From Flavobacterium sp. RSP15 (GTDB lineage: Bacteria > Bacteroidota > Bacteroidia > Flavobacteriales > Flavobacteriaceae), in the NCBI RefSeq assembly GCF_003968755.1, contig NZ_RYDL01000005.1:160244-224243 (forward strand): a stretch of 64,000 nucleotides of DNA. The letters are read 5' to 3'. Each line of letters starts with the position of its first letter. Position 1 is the stretch's first letter. Under the pieces are notes generated by a model. The model saw only the letters and a program-made list of their open reading frames with translations. It had not been told where the DNA came from and did no database searches. This document shows positions 45,223-54,233 of this stretch, piece after piece. The position numbers and the translations under genes are program-made.

Positions 45223-46410
45223 GTGCATCAAAAGCCTGATCACGATCAATTTGATATTTTATGCAAATCACTATTCATTCACCATCCTTTTTTATTAATT
45301 TTACTTTTAAAAAAAGTTGCTTTGCCAAATAAAAAACTACCTCATTCTGCCCTTAACGAAAAACCTGGGATTTCTTCTCCTGAAGCTATCAGTGCTGCAG
45401 CGGTGGAACATATCCAGCAATTTAGAAAAATACAACCTTCATCTAACGAACTCTTTAGCGGCATATTAGCGGGAAATATCACAGCTTTGAGTCGTGCCAT
45501 TACGTTAGTAGAAAGTACAAACACCAACCATTTAGCGAAAGCCAATGAAGTCATAAATGCTTGTTTGCCTCACGCCAATAAATCCGTCAGAATAGGAATA
45601 ACAGGGGTTCCCGGAGTAGGAAAAAGCACTTTTATTGAAGCCTTTGGTTTGCACTTGACCAGTTTAGGAAAGAAAGTAGCTGTTTTGGCAGTAGATCCGA
45701 GCAGTACCATTTCGCACGGAAGTATTTTAGGTGATAAAACCCGAATGGAGGAATTGGTTAAAGACAAAAATGCATACATCAGACCATCTGCTTCAGGGGA
45801 AACCCTAGGTGGAGTAGCCCGAAAAACCAGGGAAACCATCACGCTTTGTGAAGCCTGCGGTTTTGACACTATATTGATCGAAACGGTGGGTGTTGGTCAA
45901 AGTGAAACCGCAGTACACAGCATGGTAGATTTCTTTTTGTTGTTAAAAATTACCGGGGCTGGTGATGATTTACAAGGAATAAAACGCGGTATTATGGAAA
46001 TGGCTGATGCCATCGTAATTAATAAAGCCGATGGAGACAATCTCCGAAAAGCTCAATTAGCCAAACTGGAATTCAAGAGAGCTCTGCATCTTTTTCCGGC
46101 TAAAAAATCAGGCTGGATCCCTACCACTTCTACCTGTAGCTCCATAAGTCACGAAGGAATAGCGGAAGTTTGGGAAACCATTCATAAATTTCTGGAACTT
46201 ACTAAAGTCAATAATTATTTCTTTGAAAAACGGAAAGAACAAAACCAATATTGGATGTTAGAAACCATCAACGAACAATTAAAAACTAATTTTTACAATA
46301 ATCCGGAAATTCAAGCATCAATGAATGCAACTAAAAAAGCGGTGCAAAATGATGAAATTTCACCCTTTGCAGCCGCTCAAAATTTATTAGAAACCTATTT
46401 TAAAAAATAG
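45223..46410 (+). CDS. meaB: MeaB/ArgK-type G3E GTPase, methylmalonyl-CoA mutase chaperone
   Basis: A GTPase that guards and reloads adenosylcobalamin-dependent methylmalonyl-CoA mutase. It has the P-loop GITGVPGVGKST (about 126-137), VDPSS, the long base segment GDKTRMEEL, IIETVGVGQSE (switch region, here ILIETVGVGQSE) and the guanine motif NKADGDN. The frame opens at a GTG at 45223, giving 395 residues, but the first 33 include an unlikely hydrophobic patch; a TTG at 45322 (LPNKKLPHS) is a good alternative and gives the usual length near 362. The mutase genes are not in the window. Confidence 0.9.
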   Translation: MHQKPDHDQFDILCKSLFIHHPFLLILLLKKVALPNKKLPHSALNEKPGISSPEAISAAAVEHIQQFRKIQPSSNELFSGILAGNITALSRAITLVESTNTNHLAKANEVINACLPHANKSVRIGITGVPGVGKSTFIEAFGLHLTSLGKKVAVLAVDPSSTISHGSILGDKTRMEELVKDKNAYIRPSASGETLGGVARKTRETITLCEACGFDTILIETVGVGQSETAVHSMVDFFLLLKITGAGDDLQGIKRGIMEMADAIVINKADGDNLRKAQLAKLEFKRALHLFPAKKSGWIPTTSTCSSISHEGIAEVWETIHKFLELTKVNNYFFEKRKEQNQYWMLETINEQLKTNFYNNPEIQASMNATKKAVQNDEISPFAAAQNLLETYFKK

Positions 46411-46412
46411 AT

Positions 46413-46640
46413 TTACTCCTCGTAAAGTTTGATTTCTCTATCGTAAAACTCATTGGCAAGAATAATTAATCCTTCCATTTCTGCATTTAGTTCGCCTTCA
46501 TCCAGATCTTCGGCTTCTTCGATAAATTCGACTTCATCGTCTTTCAGATTGATAATAAATCGGGGATAATCCAAATGAATGATAAAAATATCTTCCGGAA
46601 AATCGGTATTGTCACCCAGTAAAAATTTTGGTAATTCCAT
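46413..46640 (-). CDS. Small acidic conserved-type hypothetical protein
   Basis: A 75-residue cytoplasmic protein, strongly acidic (runs such as FIEEAEDLDEGELNAEMEG), starting MELPKFLLGDNTDFPEDIF. There is no signal peptide, span or cysteine. It converges with meaB with a 2-bp gap, leaving no room for a terminator between them. The regular amino-acid pattern and compact placement argue for a real gene. Function unknown. Confidence 0.7.
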   Translation of the reverse strand: MELPKFLLGDNTDFPEDIFIIHLDYPRFIINLKDDEVEFIEEAEDLDEGELNAEMEGLIILANEFYDREIKLYEE

Positions 46641-46717
46641 GTTGCTATAATCGTTAATTTACTTTTTTATTAAATGTGTATTTGCGAAACAAATTAACGA
46701 TTAAGGATTTGAAAAAA

Positions 46718-47629
46718 CTATTTATCCGACAAGATTATTGGTGTATTTCCTTTACCATTCATAAATATAATTTTAGTATTAGCAGAAGCCGCTAATTCTT
46801 TTTGTGCTTTTATGGATTCGTATTGCAATTGCTTGTCAGACAAACCTGTAGAAATAATCTTTTGATAATCTGCAATTCCTTGGGCTTCTACTCTTTTACG
46901 TTCCGCTTCCTGTTTCTCTTTTTGAAGAACAAAAATCATTTTTTGAGCATCCTGTTCTGCATTAATTTTACTCTCAATGGTCTTTTTAACCGATGTTGGA
47001 AGATTAATATTTCGAATCAACAATTGTTCTAAAACAATTCCTCTTTTTTTGAAATCAGCTTCTATACTTTTGAAAATACGTTGTTGGAATTCATTTCTTT
47101 TGGTTGAATACAAAGAGACTGCATCATAATAGACCGCATTATCCCGAATTCGGGTTCGAGTAACCGGAAGCACAATTTTGTCATTATAATTGACCCCAAT
47201 TTGTTTTAAAATTTTAGGCGCATCCGTAGGAATGATTCGAAATAAAACCGTTAGATCAATAACAACTTCCAGTCCATCATTCGACAAAACACGAACGGCA
47301 TTACCACCTGCAAGTGTACTTCCTTCGCTCACTTCGGAAGCCATGGTATTATTTTGGGTTTGTATATCAAAATAAGTAACATCCATAAGCGGGTTAATGA
47401 TATTTAAACCACTATTTAAAATATCAGGTTGCACATCCCCATAAAGTGTCTTAACGCCCACTTTACCCGCTTCTACTTGTTTAAAAGCCGAAGAAAAAAG
47501 ACCAAGAAGAATTACTATAAATCCTATTATTCTGACAATAGGAGCAAATTGTGTAAATTGATTTGGATTGTTTTTTAGTGTAAAACTTACAATCACTAAA
47601 AGAATTCCTAATAATATAATTAAAATCAT
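46718..47629 (-). CDS. SPFH/prohibitin-family membrane protein
   Basis: A 303-residue protein with two N-terminal hydrophobic stretches (about 1-17 and 31-49), a Band 7/SPFH domain about 50-215 (VEAGKVGVKTLYGDV, GLNIINPL, TVLFRIIPTDAPKI) and a coiled-coil tail about 215-275 rich in Glu, Lys and Gln (INAEQDAQKMIF, KEKQEAERKRVEAQG). This is the prohibitin layout. Such proteins form large rings in the membrane and modulate proteases such as FtsH. No NfeD or FtsH gene is adjacent. Confidence 0.9.
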   Translation of the reverse strand: MILIILLGILLVIVSFTLKNNPNQFTQFAPIVRIIGFIVILLGLFSSAFKQVEAGKVGVKTLYGDVQPDILNSGLNIINPLMDVTYFDIQTQNNTMASEVSEGSTLAGGNAVRVLSNDGLEVVIDLTVLFRIIPTDAPKILKQIGVNYNDKIVLPVTRTRIRDNAVYYDAVSLYSTKRNEFQQRIFKSIEADFKKRGIVLEQLLIRNINLPTSVKKTIESKINAEQDAQKMIFVLQKEKQEAERKRVEAQGIADYQKIISTGLSDKQLQYESIKAQKELAASANTKIIFMNGKGNTPIILSDK

Positions 47630-47709
47630 TTAAAATTATTTAAGATTAAATGACAATTTACAGCAATTAAACTTAAATAAAGACTTTTTTTAAAAACATT
47701 GGAAGAACT

Positions 47710-49113
47710 TTATTTTTTTGAATGCTTCACAACCAACTTTCTTGTCAATCTTGCAAAGCGAATATACAAAAATAAAGCGGCTGCCGTCAATCCTGCCAAA
47801 AGCCCGATCCAAATCCCAACTGCTTTTAGATTGGTATAGTTTCCCAGATAGTAGGAAATTGGAAAACCAATAACCCAATAGGACACAAAGGTAATATACA
47901 TGGGGATTTTTACATCTTGCAAGCCACGTAAAGCACCAAGAACAACAACTTGAATTCCATCTGAAATTTGAAAAACAGCGGCTACTAACAGTAATTTTGA
48001 TGTGATAGTGATAATCTCAGAATTATCAATCATTTGAGCCGAATCAGACATATTCAAAAATAAATGTGGCAGGTATTGATGAAACGCCACAAAAATAATG
48101 GCAAAAAATGTTTCTAAAATTATAGCCAGTAAAAAGATAGAACGGGCTACAACAATCAATTCTTTGTAATCATTCATTCCCTTGGTATGACTCACGCGGA
48201 TCATGGCGGCAACACTCAATCCCATGGCGACCATAAATGTTGATGATGATAGGATAAGGGCTATTTGATTGGCGGCCTGACTATTTTTTCCAATCGAACC
48301 TGAAAGCCAAATAGCAGCGGTAAACAATGCTACTTCAAACAGCATTTGCATGGCTGAAGGCAACCCAAGATTGATGATTTTTTTCAACACTGATTTTCGT
48401 ATTTCCTTGAAACTGAAATTTTTGAAATATCGTTTTAATGCTGCATTCCTTTTTATTAAATAATGCATAAAAACGACCATCATAATTCTTGAAATGACAG
48501 TTCCTAAAGCCGCCCCAAGAATACCTAATTTAGGAAAAATCCAAATGCCATAAATAAGAACATAGTTAAAAAAAATATGCACCACATTAGCCATAAGTAT
48601 GGCATACATAGAATATTTAGTTTTTGCTAAACCATCCGCAAATTGTTTGTATCCCTGGTATATTATTACCGGAATCAAAGAAAAAGCAACCCAGTCAATG
48701 TACGGAGCAGCCATGTCAGCCACTTCTTTGGGTTGGTGCATCAAGTACATAATTTGTTTGGACAAAACGGTCAGAATAAATAAAGCGACTCCAAGAACTG
48801 TACATAAAAGCAATCCATGGTGAAAAATAGAACGGATTTTATCCTCCTCTTTTTCCGCATCAGCTTCTGCAACTAAAGGAGTAATTGCTGTTGAAAATCC
48901 TATTCCTATCGATAACGCAATAAAGATGAAACTGTTTCCCAGTGATACCGCCGCCAGCTCCGTAGACCCTAATTTTCCTACCATGAAATTGTCAACAATC
49001 CCTATTAAGGTATGTCCCAACATTCCTAAAATTATGGGATACGCTAATCTTATATTATAAGAAAACTCTTTGAAGTATTGGGATAAATTCACTTTTTGCT
49101 TTTTTGATGGCAA
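47710..49113 (-). CDS. MATE-family multidrug/cation efflux pump
   Basis: A 467-residue inner-membrane protein with twelve predicted spans in two MatE halves. The first half shows AYPIILGMLGHTLIGIVDNFMVGKLGSTELAAVSLGN in overlapping parts, and the second GLPSAMQMLFEVALFTAAIWLSG. These are NorM/YeeO-type signatures. It exports cationic drugs or metabolites with Na+ or H+. It is a single gene with no regulator next to it. Confidence 0.93.
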   Translation of the reverse strand: MPSKKQKVNLSQYFKEFSYNIRLAYPIILGMLGHTLIGIVDNFMVGKLGSTELAAVSLGNSFIFIALSIGIGFSTAITPLVAEADAEKEEDKIRSIFHHGLLLCTVLGVALFILTVLSKQIMYLMHQPKEVADMAAPYIDWVAFSLIPVIIYQGYKQFADGLAKTKYSMYAILMANVVHIFFNYVLIYGIWIFPKLGILGAALGTVISRIMMVVFMHYLIKRNAALKRYFKNFSFKEIRKSVLKKIINLGLPSAMQMLFEVALFTAAIWLSGSIGKNSQAANQIALILSSSTFMVAMGLSVAAMIRVSHTKGMNDYKELIVVARSIFLLAIILETFFAIIFVAFHQYLPHLFLNMSDSAQMIDNSEIITITSKLLLVAAVFQISDGIQVVVLGALRGLQDVKIPMYITFVSYWVIGFPISYYLGNYTNLKAVGIWIGLLAGLTAAALFLYIRFARLTRKLVVKHSKK

Positions 49114-49246
49114 ATATAATTAGAAGCTTTCAATTGCATCACTACTATTTGATATATATCACTACTTTTTTAGTGAAACAGGCTGCAAGTTATAAATTCT
49201 ATAACATAACGAAATAATTGTATAACTTTTTCAGCATTGTTACTGT

Positions 49247-49254
49247 TACTTTTG
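49247..49254 (+). promoter_or_regulatory. Candidate -7 element of the outer-membrane barrel gene
   Basis: TACTTTTG is a perfect -7 box 56 bp before the ATG at 49311. The nearest upstream TTG (49218-49220) gives a 26-nt spacer, longer than usual. The position supports the choice of 49311 as the start. Confidence 0.45.
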
Positions 49255-49310
49255 ATATATTGTTTTGGGGGCATTTTAACCTACAGAACAGAAATTTAAA
49301 AAATACAATT

Positions 49311-49862
49311 ATGAAAATCACAGAAAAAATGAAAATCGCCTTTGCATGTACCATCGTAATGATGTTTGCAAATAATGTACAAGCTCAAGAAACAACCAAA
49401 GTAGAGCACTATGATCAAGGATTCCGTTTAGGAGTTGGTGTAAATGGTGGATATTCCGTAAATGATCCATACAAATTAACCTTAGGAGCCGATGCCAGAT
49501 TACAATATGATTTATCAAAACGATATTCTGTAACCGTAACAACTGGTTTCAACAACTTATTTGTAAGTAAAGTTGACGGAGCTGATCTAGGATTTATTCC
49601 AGCAAAAGCAGGTTTTAAAGCTTTTATATGGGACGATCAATTTTATGTAATGGGAGAAGCCGGTGCTGCTTTTGCAGTGACTAACGGTTATAATGAAATC
49701 TCATTAATCGTAGCGCCAAGTATTGGTTACGCTACAAAATACATTGATATCTCTTTGCGATATGAGCACTATTCTGATTTCCCTAGAGTGAATAACAATG
49801 GAACTCCAGGAGAAGGTGTAGGACAAATTGGCGTTCGTGTGGCTTATGGTTTCAAACTATAA
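49311..49862 (+). CDS. Small outer-membrane beta-barrel protein
   Basis: A 183-residue protein. The frame is open from 49218, but the ATG at 49311 gives a proper signal peptide (KITEKMKIAFACTIVMMFANNVQAQ ends in AQA-like cleavage at about residue 26). The mature part has alternating beta strands rich in Gly and aromatic residues (FRLGVGVNGGYS, LGADARLQYDL, YSVTVTTGFNNLF, YIDISLRYEHYSDF) and ends GVRVAYGFKL with the terminal barrel signature. Resembles OmpW/OmpA-like eight-stranded porin-type proteins. Function unknown. Confidence 0.85.
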   Translation: MKITEKMKIAFACTIVMMFANNVQAQETTKVEHYDQGFRLGVGVNGGYSVNDPYKLTLGADARLQYDLSKRYSVTVTTGFNNLFVSKVDGADLGFIPAKAGFKAFIWDDQFYVMGEAGAAFAVTNGYNEISLIVAPSIGYATKYIDISLRYEHYSDFPRVNNNGTPGEGVGQIGVRVAYGFKL

Positions 49863-49879
49863 CGTTATTTTGCATTCGG

Positions 49880-50038
49880 TTAAAAACCGCAAACTTCCCA
49901 AATCAGGCTACACTTAACGATGTATCCATGCCTTGCAAACAAATCAAAACCCAGAACCTGTTGCGCGCATGCGTCACATCCTGCAACTCGCTCCATTTTG
50001 CCAATCACTTTAAAATCATTGGGATTTATAGATTTCAT
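49880..50038 (-). CDS. Possible small Cys-containing protein
   Basis: From the ATG at 50038 the minus strand encodes 52 residues, MKSINPNDFKVIGKMERVAG and then CDACAQQVLGFDL, with a CxxC pair and two further cysteines near the end. The frame extends to 50110, but that extension is the structured element, so the shorter form is preferred. Sequence is less AT-rich than the surrounding spacer, in favour of coding. No family is recognised and no promoter was found, so it may not be a gene. Confidence 0.35.
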   Translation of the reverse strand: MKSINPNDFKVIGKMERVAGCDACAQQVLGFDLFARHGYIVKCSLIWEVCGF

Positions 50039-50049
50039 AACAAATAATT

Positions 50050-50057
50050 TATCTTTG
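50050..50057 (+). promoter_or_regulatory. -7 element ahead of structured element copy A
   Basis: TATCTTTG matches the consensus fully. A transcript from here would start at about 50064 and include the whole element at 50080-50190 before the gene at 50211. The nearest TTG upstream (50019-50021) is 28 nt away, too far for a standard -33 box. Confidence 0.4.
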
Positions 50058-50079
50058 CAACTCAAATGTAACAAACTAT

Positions 50080-50190
50080 AAGGATTAATCCTGATGAATT
50101 TCAGGAGCATATTCCAGCTATTCGTTGCAATCTTTTATTATTTTAAAGAAAAATAATAAAAGGATTTCCACTATTATCTGGGCTAGGCAC
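50080..50190 (+). ncRNA. Candidate structured RNA/intergenic element, copy A
   Basis: Two hairpins stand in tandem. The first is CCTGA (50090-50094) against TCAGG (50101-50105). The second is AATCTTTTATTATTTT (50129-50144) against AAAATAATAAAA, GATT (50150-50161, 50163-50166) with a 5-nt loop and one bulged G. They sit between edges CCAGCTATTCG (50114) and CTATTATCTGGGCTAGG (50171-50187); CCAG and CTGG can pair to close the structure. The edges match those of copy B at 23008-23148. It ends 20 bp before the ATG at 50211, so it could be a leader element, or a mobile intergenic repeat. Confidence 0.5.
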
Positions 50191-50210
50191 TTGTTTTCAA
50201 AACACATACA

Positions 50211-51047
50211 ATGGAAAAATTCACACTCGAATTACTGTTTCAAATCATCGGCATTGGTTCCGCATCGGGACTTATTTACAAAGACAATTCGCTACTGATT
50301 ATTGGCGACAACAGCGGCTTTCTTTACGAATATCACATCGATTCCAAAGATTTAAAACGCTATCCGCTACTGGAAAATCCTACAGAGAACACACCAAAAA
50401 AAGACAAAGCTGATTTTGAAGCCATAACCCATTTTGAAGACAGCGTGTATGTTTTTGGCTCCGGTTCCACCGAAAAAAGAAACAAAATGATTCAAATCAA
50501 CTCCAGCCATAAAAGAGTAACTGCCACAAATGATATCACTAATTTATATGCAGCGCTGCAAAGTTTCGGGGAAATAAAAGCCGAAGATTTCAACATTGAA
50601 GGTGCCATCTACAATGGCAAAAGTTGGTTTTTAGTGAATCGTGGCAACGGAAGCGCCAATAAGAATGTCCTTTTTACCATCGAAGGAAAAAACCTCACTA
50701 CTGATTTCGCTATTCTTTCAAACAACTACAAACTCCCAAAAATACAAGGAGTACGAAGTAGTTTTACCGATGCCGTTTTAGTCGACAACAGCATTTATTT
50801 TTTGGCCACAGCCGAAGATACCAAATCTACTTATGAGGATGGCGAAATTTTAGGAAGTCTTATTGGAAGCATCAACCTGAAAACCATGAAAATCGATTTC
50901 ACACAAAAAATTAGCAGCACCCATAAATTCGAAGGGTTGACTTTATACACCAATTCAAAAGAAAAAATAGAATTCCTGCTCTGTGAAGACAAAGATACCG
51001 AGGTTTTAGAAACCGAAATTTACAAACTGACTTTGGACAAAAAATAA
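50211..51047 (+). CDS. Hypothetical beta-propeller-like protein
   Basis: A 278-residue protein without a signal peptide. It has repeated short beta patterns with Gly-Asp turns (LLIIGDNSGFLYEY, VYVFGSGSTEKRNKMI, SWFLVNRGNGSANKNVLF, FEGLTLYTNSKEKIEFLLCED in overlapping parts), suggesting a propeller fold like DUF6929-type proteins. Key residues of any known enzyme were not recognised. The structured element lies directly upstream. Function unknown. Confidence 0.75.
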   Translation: MEKFTLELLFQIIGIGSASGLIYKDNSLLIIGDNSGFLYEYHIDSKDLKRYPLLENPTENTPKKDKADFEAITHFEDSVYVFGSGSTEKRNKMIQINSSHKRVTATNDITNLYAALQSFGEIKAEDFNIEGAIYNGKSWFLVNRGNGSANKNVLFTIEGKNLTTDFAILSNNYKLPKIQGVRSSFTDAVLVDNSIYFLATAEDTKSTYEDGEILGSLIGSINLKTMKIDFTQKISSTHKFEGLTLYTNSKEKIEFLLCEDKDTEVLETEIYKLTLDKK

Positions 51048-51195
51048 AGTCTATTTGATTAAAAAATGTTCGTTGCTGTCAAAATAGCAGAACGTTAAAT
51101 TTAGATTAAATAGAAAATCAAAATAGATTTCAAATGTAAAACGGACTACTTTTACAGTAAACTTAGCCTTTTATTGGCTTAAAATAATTCTCCAA

Positions 51196-51912
51196 ATGAC
51201 AGATTTAAAAAATAAAAATGCCCTGATCACCGGCGCAGGAAAAGGAATTGGTAAAGCAATCGCTTTGGCCCTAGCCAAAGAAGGTGTCAATGTAATTTTG
51301 ATTGCCAGAACACAGGACGAAATAGACAGCGTAGCGGCAAAAGTGCGTTCGTTGCGCGTAAAAGCACTCGCAATAACTGCTGATGTTGCTGATATCAACT
51401 CGGTAAACGCTGCCGTTGAGCAAGCATTGGCTGAATTTGGAACCATTGATATTCTAATCAACAATGCCGGTATAGCCGCTTTTGGAAAATTTTTAGAATT
51501 AGAACCTACGGATTGGGAACGCATCATTCAGGTAAACTTAATGGGAACCTATTATGTAACTCGTGCCGTTTTACCCAATATGATCGAAAGACAAACCGGG
51601 GACATCATCAACATTTCTTCCACAGCCGGATTAAGTGGCAATGCACTGACAAGTGCTTACAGTGCCTCAAAATTTGCCGTTTTAGGATTAACGGAATCGT
51701 TGATGCAGGAAGTGCGTAAACACAATATTCGTGTAACAGCCTTAACCCCAAGTACGGTTGCCACGGAAATGGCCAAAGATTTAAAACTGACCGACGGAAA
51801 TCCGGACACAGTCATGCAAGCCGAAGATATGGCCGAATTAATCATCGCACAGCTTAAATTAAACCGACGCGTATTTGTCAAAAATAGCAGTATCTGGTCT
51901 ACAAATCCTTAA
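51196..51912 (+). CDS. Short-chain dehydrogenase/reductase, FabG-like
   Basis: A 238-residue classical SDR using NADP(H). It shows [10 protein letters not shown] for the cofactor, the downstream ADVAD, NNAG at about 88-91, the catalytic Ser in [10 protein letters not shown], and YSASK with the catalytic Tyr and Lys. An Arg in LIART after strand 2 favours NADP. Closest group is 3-oxoacyl-ACP reductase, but standalone position means it may reduce another ketone. A single gene with a complex terminator-like repeat downstream. Confidence 0.9.
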   Translation: MTDLKNKNALITGAGKGIGKAIALALAKEGVNVILIARTQDEIDSVAAKVRSLRVKALAITADVADINSVNAAVEQALAEFGTIDILINNAGIAAFGKFLELEPTDWERIIQVNLMGTYYVTRAVLPNMIERQTGDIINISSTAGLSGNALTSAYSASKFAVLGLTESLMQEVRKHNIRVTALTPSTVATEMAKDLKLTDGNPDTVMQAEDMAELIIAQLKLNRRVFVKNSSIWSTNP

Positions 51913-52193
51913 AAGTAGTCGGAAGTCAAAAGTCTTAAAGTCGAATGACCAATATCTAGTAAAAAAAAAGCATTAAGGGATTAAGAAAATTAAGCATAAA
52001 ACTTAATGAACTTAACCCCTTAATGCTTTTTTAATTTTTTGCTTAAATGACTTAAGTAATAACCATGGTATAATGTCGTATTTTAAAATCAGGATAAAAT
52101 TATGTAACAATCTGATTTAAAGCTATTTTACTTAAAGTTAATTCTTTTGACTTTACGACTTTTAAACTTTCGACTTACTTATATGTTTTAAAA
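51913..52193. repeat. Nested inverted repeats between converging SDR and mtaB genes
   Basis: Three layers can be seen. The outer layer is a heptad-like repeat (AGTC, GAAGTCAAAAGTC, AAAGTC) at about 51915-51945, mirrored by AAAGTC/AAAAGTC-type words on the other strand at about 52146-52182. The middle layer is a stem of AAAAAGCATTAAGGGATTAAG against CTTAACCCCTTAATGCTTTTT in overlapping parts (about 51965-52032), with one mismatch. The inner layer is TTAAG against CTTAA. The middle stem with its T tract is a likely bidirectional terminator. Confidence 0.7.
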
Positions 52194-53534
52194 CTATACC
52201 ATAGTTGTAACAAATTCCATTCGTACACTTCCATCCTCATCAATTTTTGTCAATTTAATGTCGTGCAATGTATTTACTAATTCCGGATTCCAAGGCGTTT
52301 TTACTTTCACATAGTTTTCCGTAAACCCGTGAATATAGCCTTCTTTGTTTTCACTTTCGAACAAAACGGTTCTATTGCTTCCCAATTGACTTTCGTAAAA
52401 AGCACGGCGTTTTTTGACGGATAAACTGCGCATCATTTTACTGCGTTTAGCCCGAACATTAGCAGGAACAATACCTGCCATGGTTGCTGCCTCAGTATTA
52501 TCACGTTCAGAATAGGTAAAAACGTGCAAATACGAAATATCCATATCATTCACAAAATGATAGGTTTCCAGGAAATGCTCGTCTGTTTCTCCCGGGAAAC
52601 CCACAATCACATCTACGCCAATGCAAGCATGCGGCATCACTTCCCGAATTTTATTTACCCTTTCAGTATAAATTTCACGTTGGTACCGACGCTTCATTAA
52701 TTTCAAAATATCATTGCTTCCAGACTGCAACGGAATATGAAAATGCGGCACAAAAGTTCTGCTTTTTGATACAAATTCAATCGTTTCATTTTTCAATAAA
52801 TTCGGTTCAATAGAGGATATTCGCAATCTTTCTATTCCTTCTACTTTGTCTAATTCCCGAACCAATTCCAGGAAAGTATGTTCGTGTTTTTTATTACCAA
52901 ATTCTCCTTTTCCGTAATCACCAATATTTACGCCGGTAAGCACAATTTCCTTGATGTTTTGTTTGGAGATTTCGGCTGCATTTTTCAATACATTTTCCAG
53001 TTCATCACTCCTGGAAATCCCTCTTGCTAATGGAATTGTGCAATAGGTACATTTGTAATCACAACCATCCTGTACTTTTAAGAAAGCACGGGTTCTATCC
53101 CCTATCGAATAACTCCCCACATAAAAATCAGCTTCGGAAATCTCGCAGGAGTGTACTTCACCAAAATCATTTTTCGACAAATCATTGATATAATCGGTCA
53201 ATTTAAATTTTTCGGTAGCACCAAGGACTAAATCGACTCCATCAACAGCCGCTAATTCTTCCGGTTTCAATTGCGCATAACAACCCACCGCCGCTACAAA
53301 GGCTTTATTGTTCAATTTCATCGCTTTGCGCACGACTTGCTTGAACTGCTTATCCGCGTTTTCCGTAACGGAACAGGTATTAATCACATACATATCAGCC
53401 ACTTCCTCAAAACCTACCCGATCAAAACCCCCGTCTTGCAGGGTACGGGCAATTGTTGACGTTTCTGAAAAATTCAGTTTACAACCTAGTGTATAAAAAG
53501 CAACTTTTTTTCTGTTTCCCATAAGATAACTCAA
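52194..53534 (-). CDS. mtaB: tRNA t6A37 methylthiotransferase MtaB
   Basis: A 446-residue radical-SAM enzyme converting t6A to ms2t6A at position 37 of tRNAs reading ANN codons. The N-terminal UPF0004 domain has cluster cysteines in TLGCKLNFSET (Cys18), INTCSVTENAD (Cys54) and AVGCYAQ. The radical-SAM motif GCDYKCTYCTIP (about 155-162) follows, with a C-terminal TRAM domain from about 380. TLGCKLN and length place it in MtaB rather than MiaB or RimO. The ATG of MGNRKK, four codons in, is an equally good start. A -7 box TAAATTTG (minus strand) lies at 53567-53574. Confidence 0.93.
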   Translation of the reverse strand: MSYLMGNRKKVAFYTLGCKLNFSETSTIARTLQDGGFDRVGFEEVADMYVINTCSVTENADKQFKQVVRKAMKLNNKAFVAAVGCYAQLKPEELAAVDGVDLVLGATEKFKLTDYINDLSKNDFGEVHSCEISEADFYVGSYSIGDRTRAFLKVQDGCDYKCTYCTIPLARGISRSDELENVLKNAAEISKQNIKEIVLTGVNIGDYGKGEFGNKKHEHTFLELVRELDKVEGIERLRISSIEPNLLKNETIEFVSKSRTFVPHFHIPLQSGSNDILKLMKRRYQREIYTERVNKIREVMPHACIGVDVIVGFPGETDEHFLETYHFVNDMDISYLHVFTYSERDNTEAATMAGIVPANVRAKRSKMMRSLSVKKRRAFYESQLGSNRTVLFESENKEGYIHGFTENYVKVKTPWNPELVNTLHDIKLTKIDEDGSVRMEFVTTMV

Positions 53535-53566
53535 TTAATGAAATCGTTGTCAAAAAATTAAGAGTG

Positions 53567-53574
53567 CAAATTTA
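53567..53574 (-). promoter_or_regulatory. Candidate -7 element of mtaB
   Basis: The minus strand reads TAAATTTG, a full match, 33 bp from the start codon. A TTG at 53602-53600 gives a 25-nt spacer, slightly long. Confidence 0.45.
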
Positions 53575-53651
53575 CGAACAATATTCTGGAAAATGAAATC
53601 AATAAATTCTATATCTTAGCATCTTCTAGACCAATAATTTATACTGTCAAA

Positions 53652-54233
53652 ATGAAAAAAACAATTTCAATTATATTCCTTTTTATTGCGGTTCAAATAA
53701 ATGCTCAGAACAACATTGAATGGGATGGAAAATATCAAATCCAACTTTCCGATTTTAAATCAAAAGCAACTCAAATTGGCAATGTGAATAGTAATAGCAT
53801 ACAAACTGCTTCTGGACTAAATTTTAGCATACAAATGAGTAACGTTGAATTCGTGTTTACAAAAAACTTCAATTCCAAAGTAAGTTCTACATTCAAACAA
53901 GAATCGGCTTCCATAATAGCAACTGATACTATTACTGCTGAACGTATGGTGAAATTCGCTCAATATGAATTTGATTTATCAGAACTTTATGCTCGAAAAC
54001 TTAGAAAAGACTTATACGTTAACAAAGGCACTTTTTCAGATATTAGTTTTCTTCAACCGCTTTATGATGCTATCCAAAAAGAATATGTAGAAGAACACGG
54101 AGAAGCCTCTAAAAAAACTAATCTGGGACAAAAAAAGGATATATTAATAAAACTTAACGATGATGTTTTAATAAGAATTCAAGAACTTTCTGATTTCTGT
54201 AAAACTTGTAAACCACCTAAAAAGAAATCTTAA
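53652..54233 (+). CDS. Secreted hypothetical protein
   Basis: A 193-residue protein with a signal peptide (1-18, INAQ). The mature part begins NNIEWDGKYQIQLSDFKSKA, has FTKNFNSKVSSTF, and a helical C-terminal half (ERMVKFAQYEFDLSELYARKLRK). It ends with a CKTCKPPKKKS tail containing CxxC. No catalytic motif was recognised. It probably acts in the periplasm. Its stop overlaps the stop of the converging HAD phosphatase gene by 4 bp. Confidence 0.8.
   Translation: MKKTISIIFLFIAVQINAQNNIEWDGKYQIQLSDFKSKATQIGNVNSNSIQTASGLNFSIQMSNVEFVFTKNFNSKVSSTFKQESASIIATDTITAERMVKFAQYEFDLSELYARKLRKDLYVNKGTFSDISFLQPLYDAIQKEYVEEHGEASKKTNLGQKKDILIKLNDDVLIRIQELSDFCKTCKPPKKKS

Larger units (their letters stand above)
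49863..50210. other. Intergenic region with a doubtful small gene and structured element copy A
   Basis: A 348-bp gap. It holds a possible 52-residue minus-strand gene (49880-50038), a perfect plus-strand -7 box TATCTTTG at 50050-50057, and the structured element at 50080-50190 immediately before the gene at 50211. Confidence 0.55.

Noticed and set aside
50039..50110. N-terminal extension of the small minus-strand frame at 49880
   Set aside because: The extension runs through the structured element and through a perfect plus-strand promoter box, so only the part from 50038 is kept as a possible gene.
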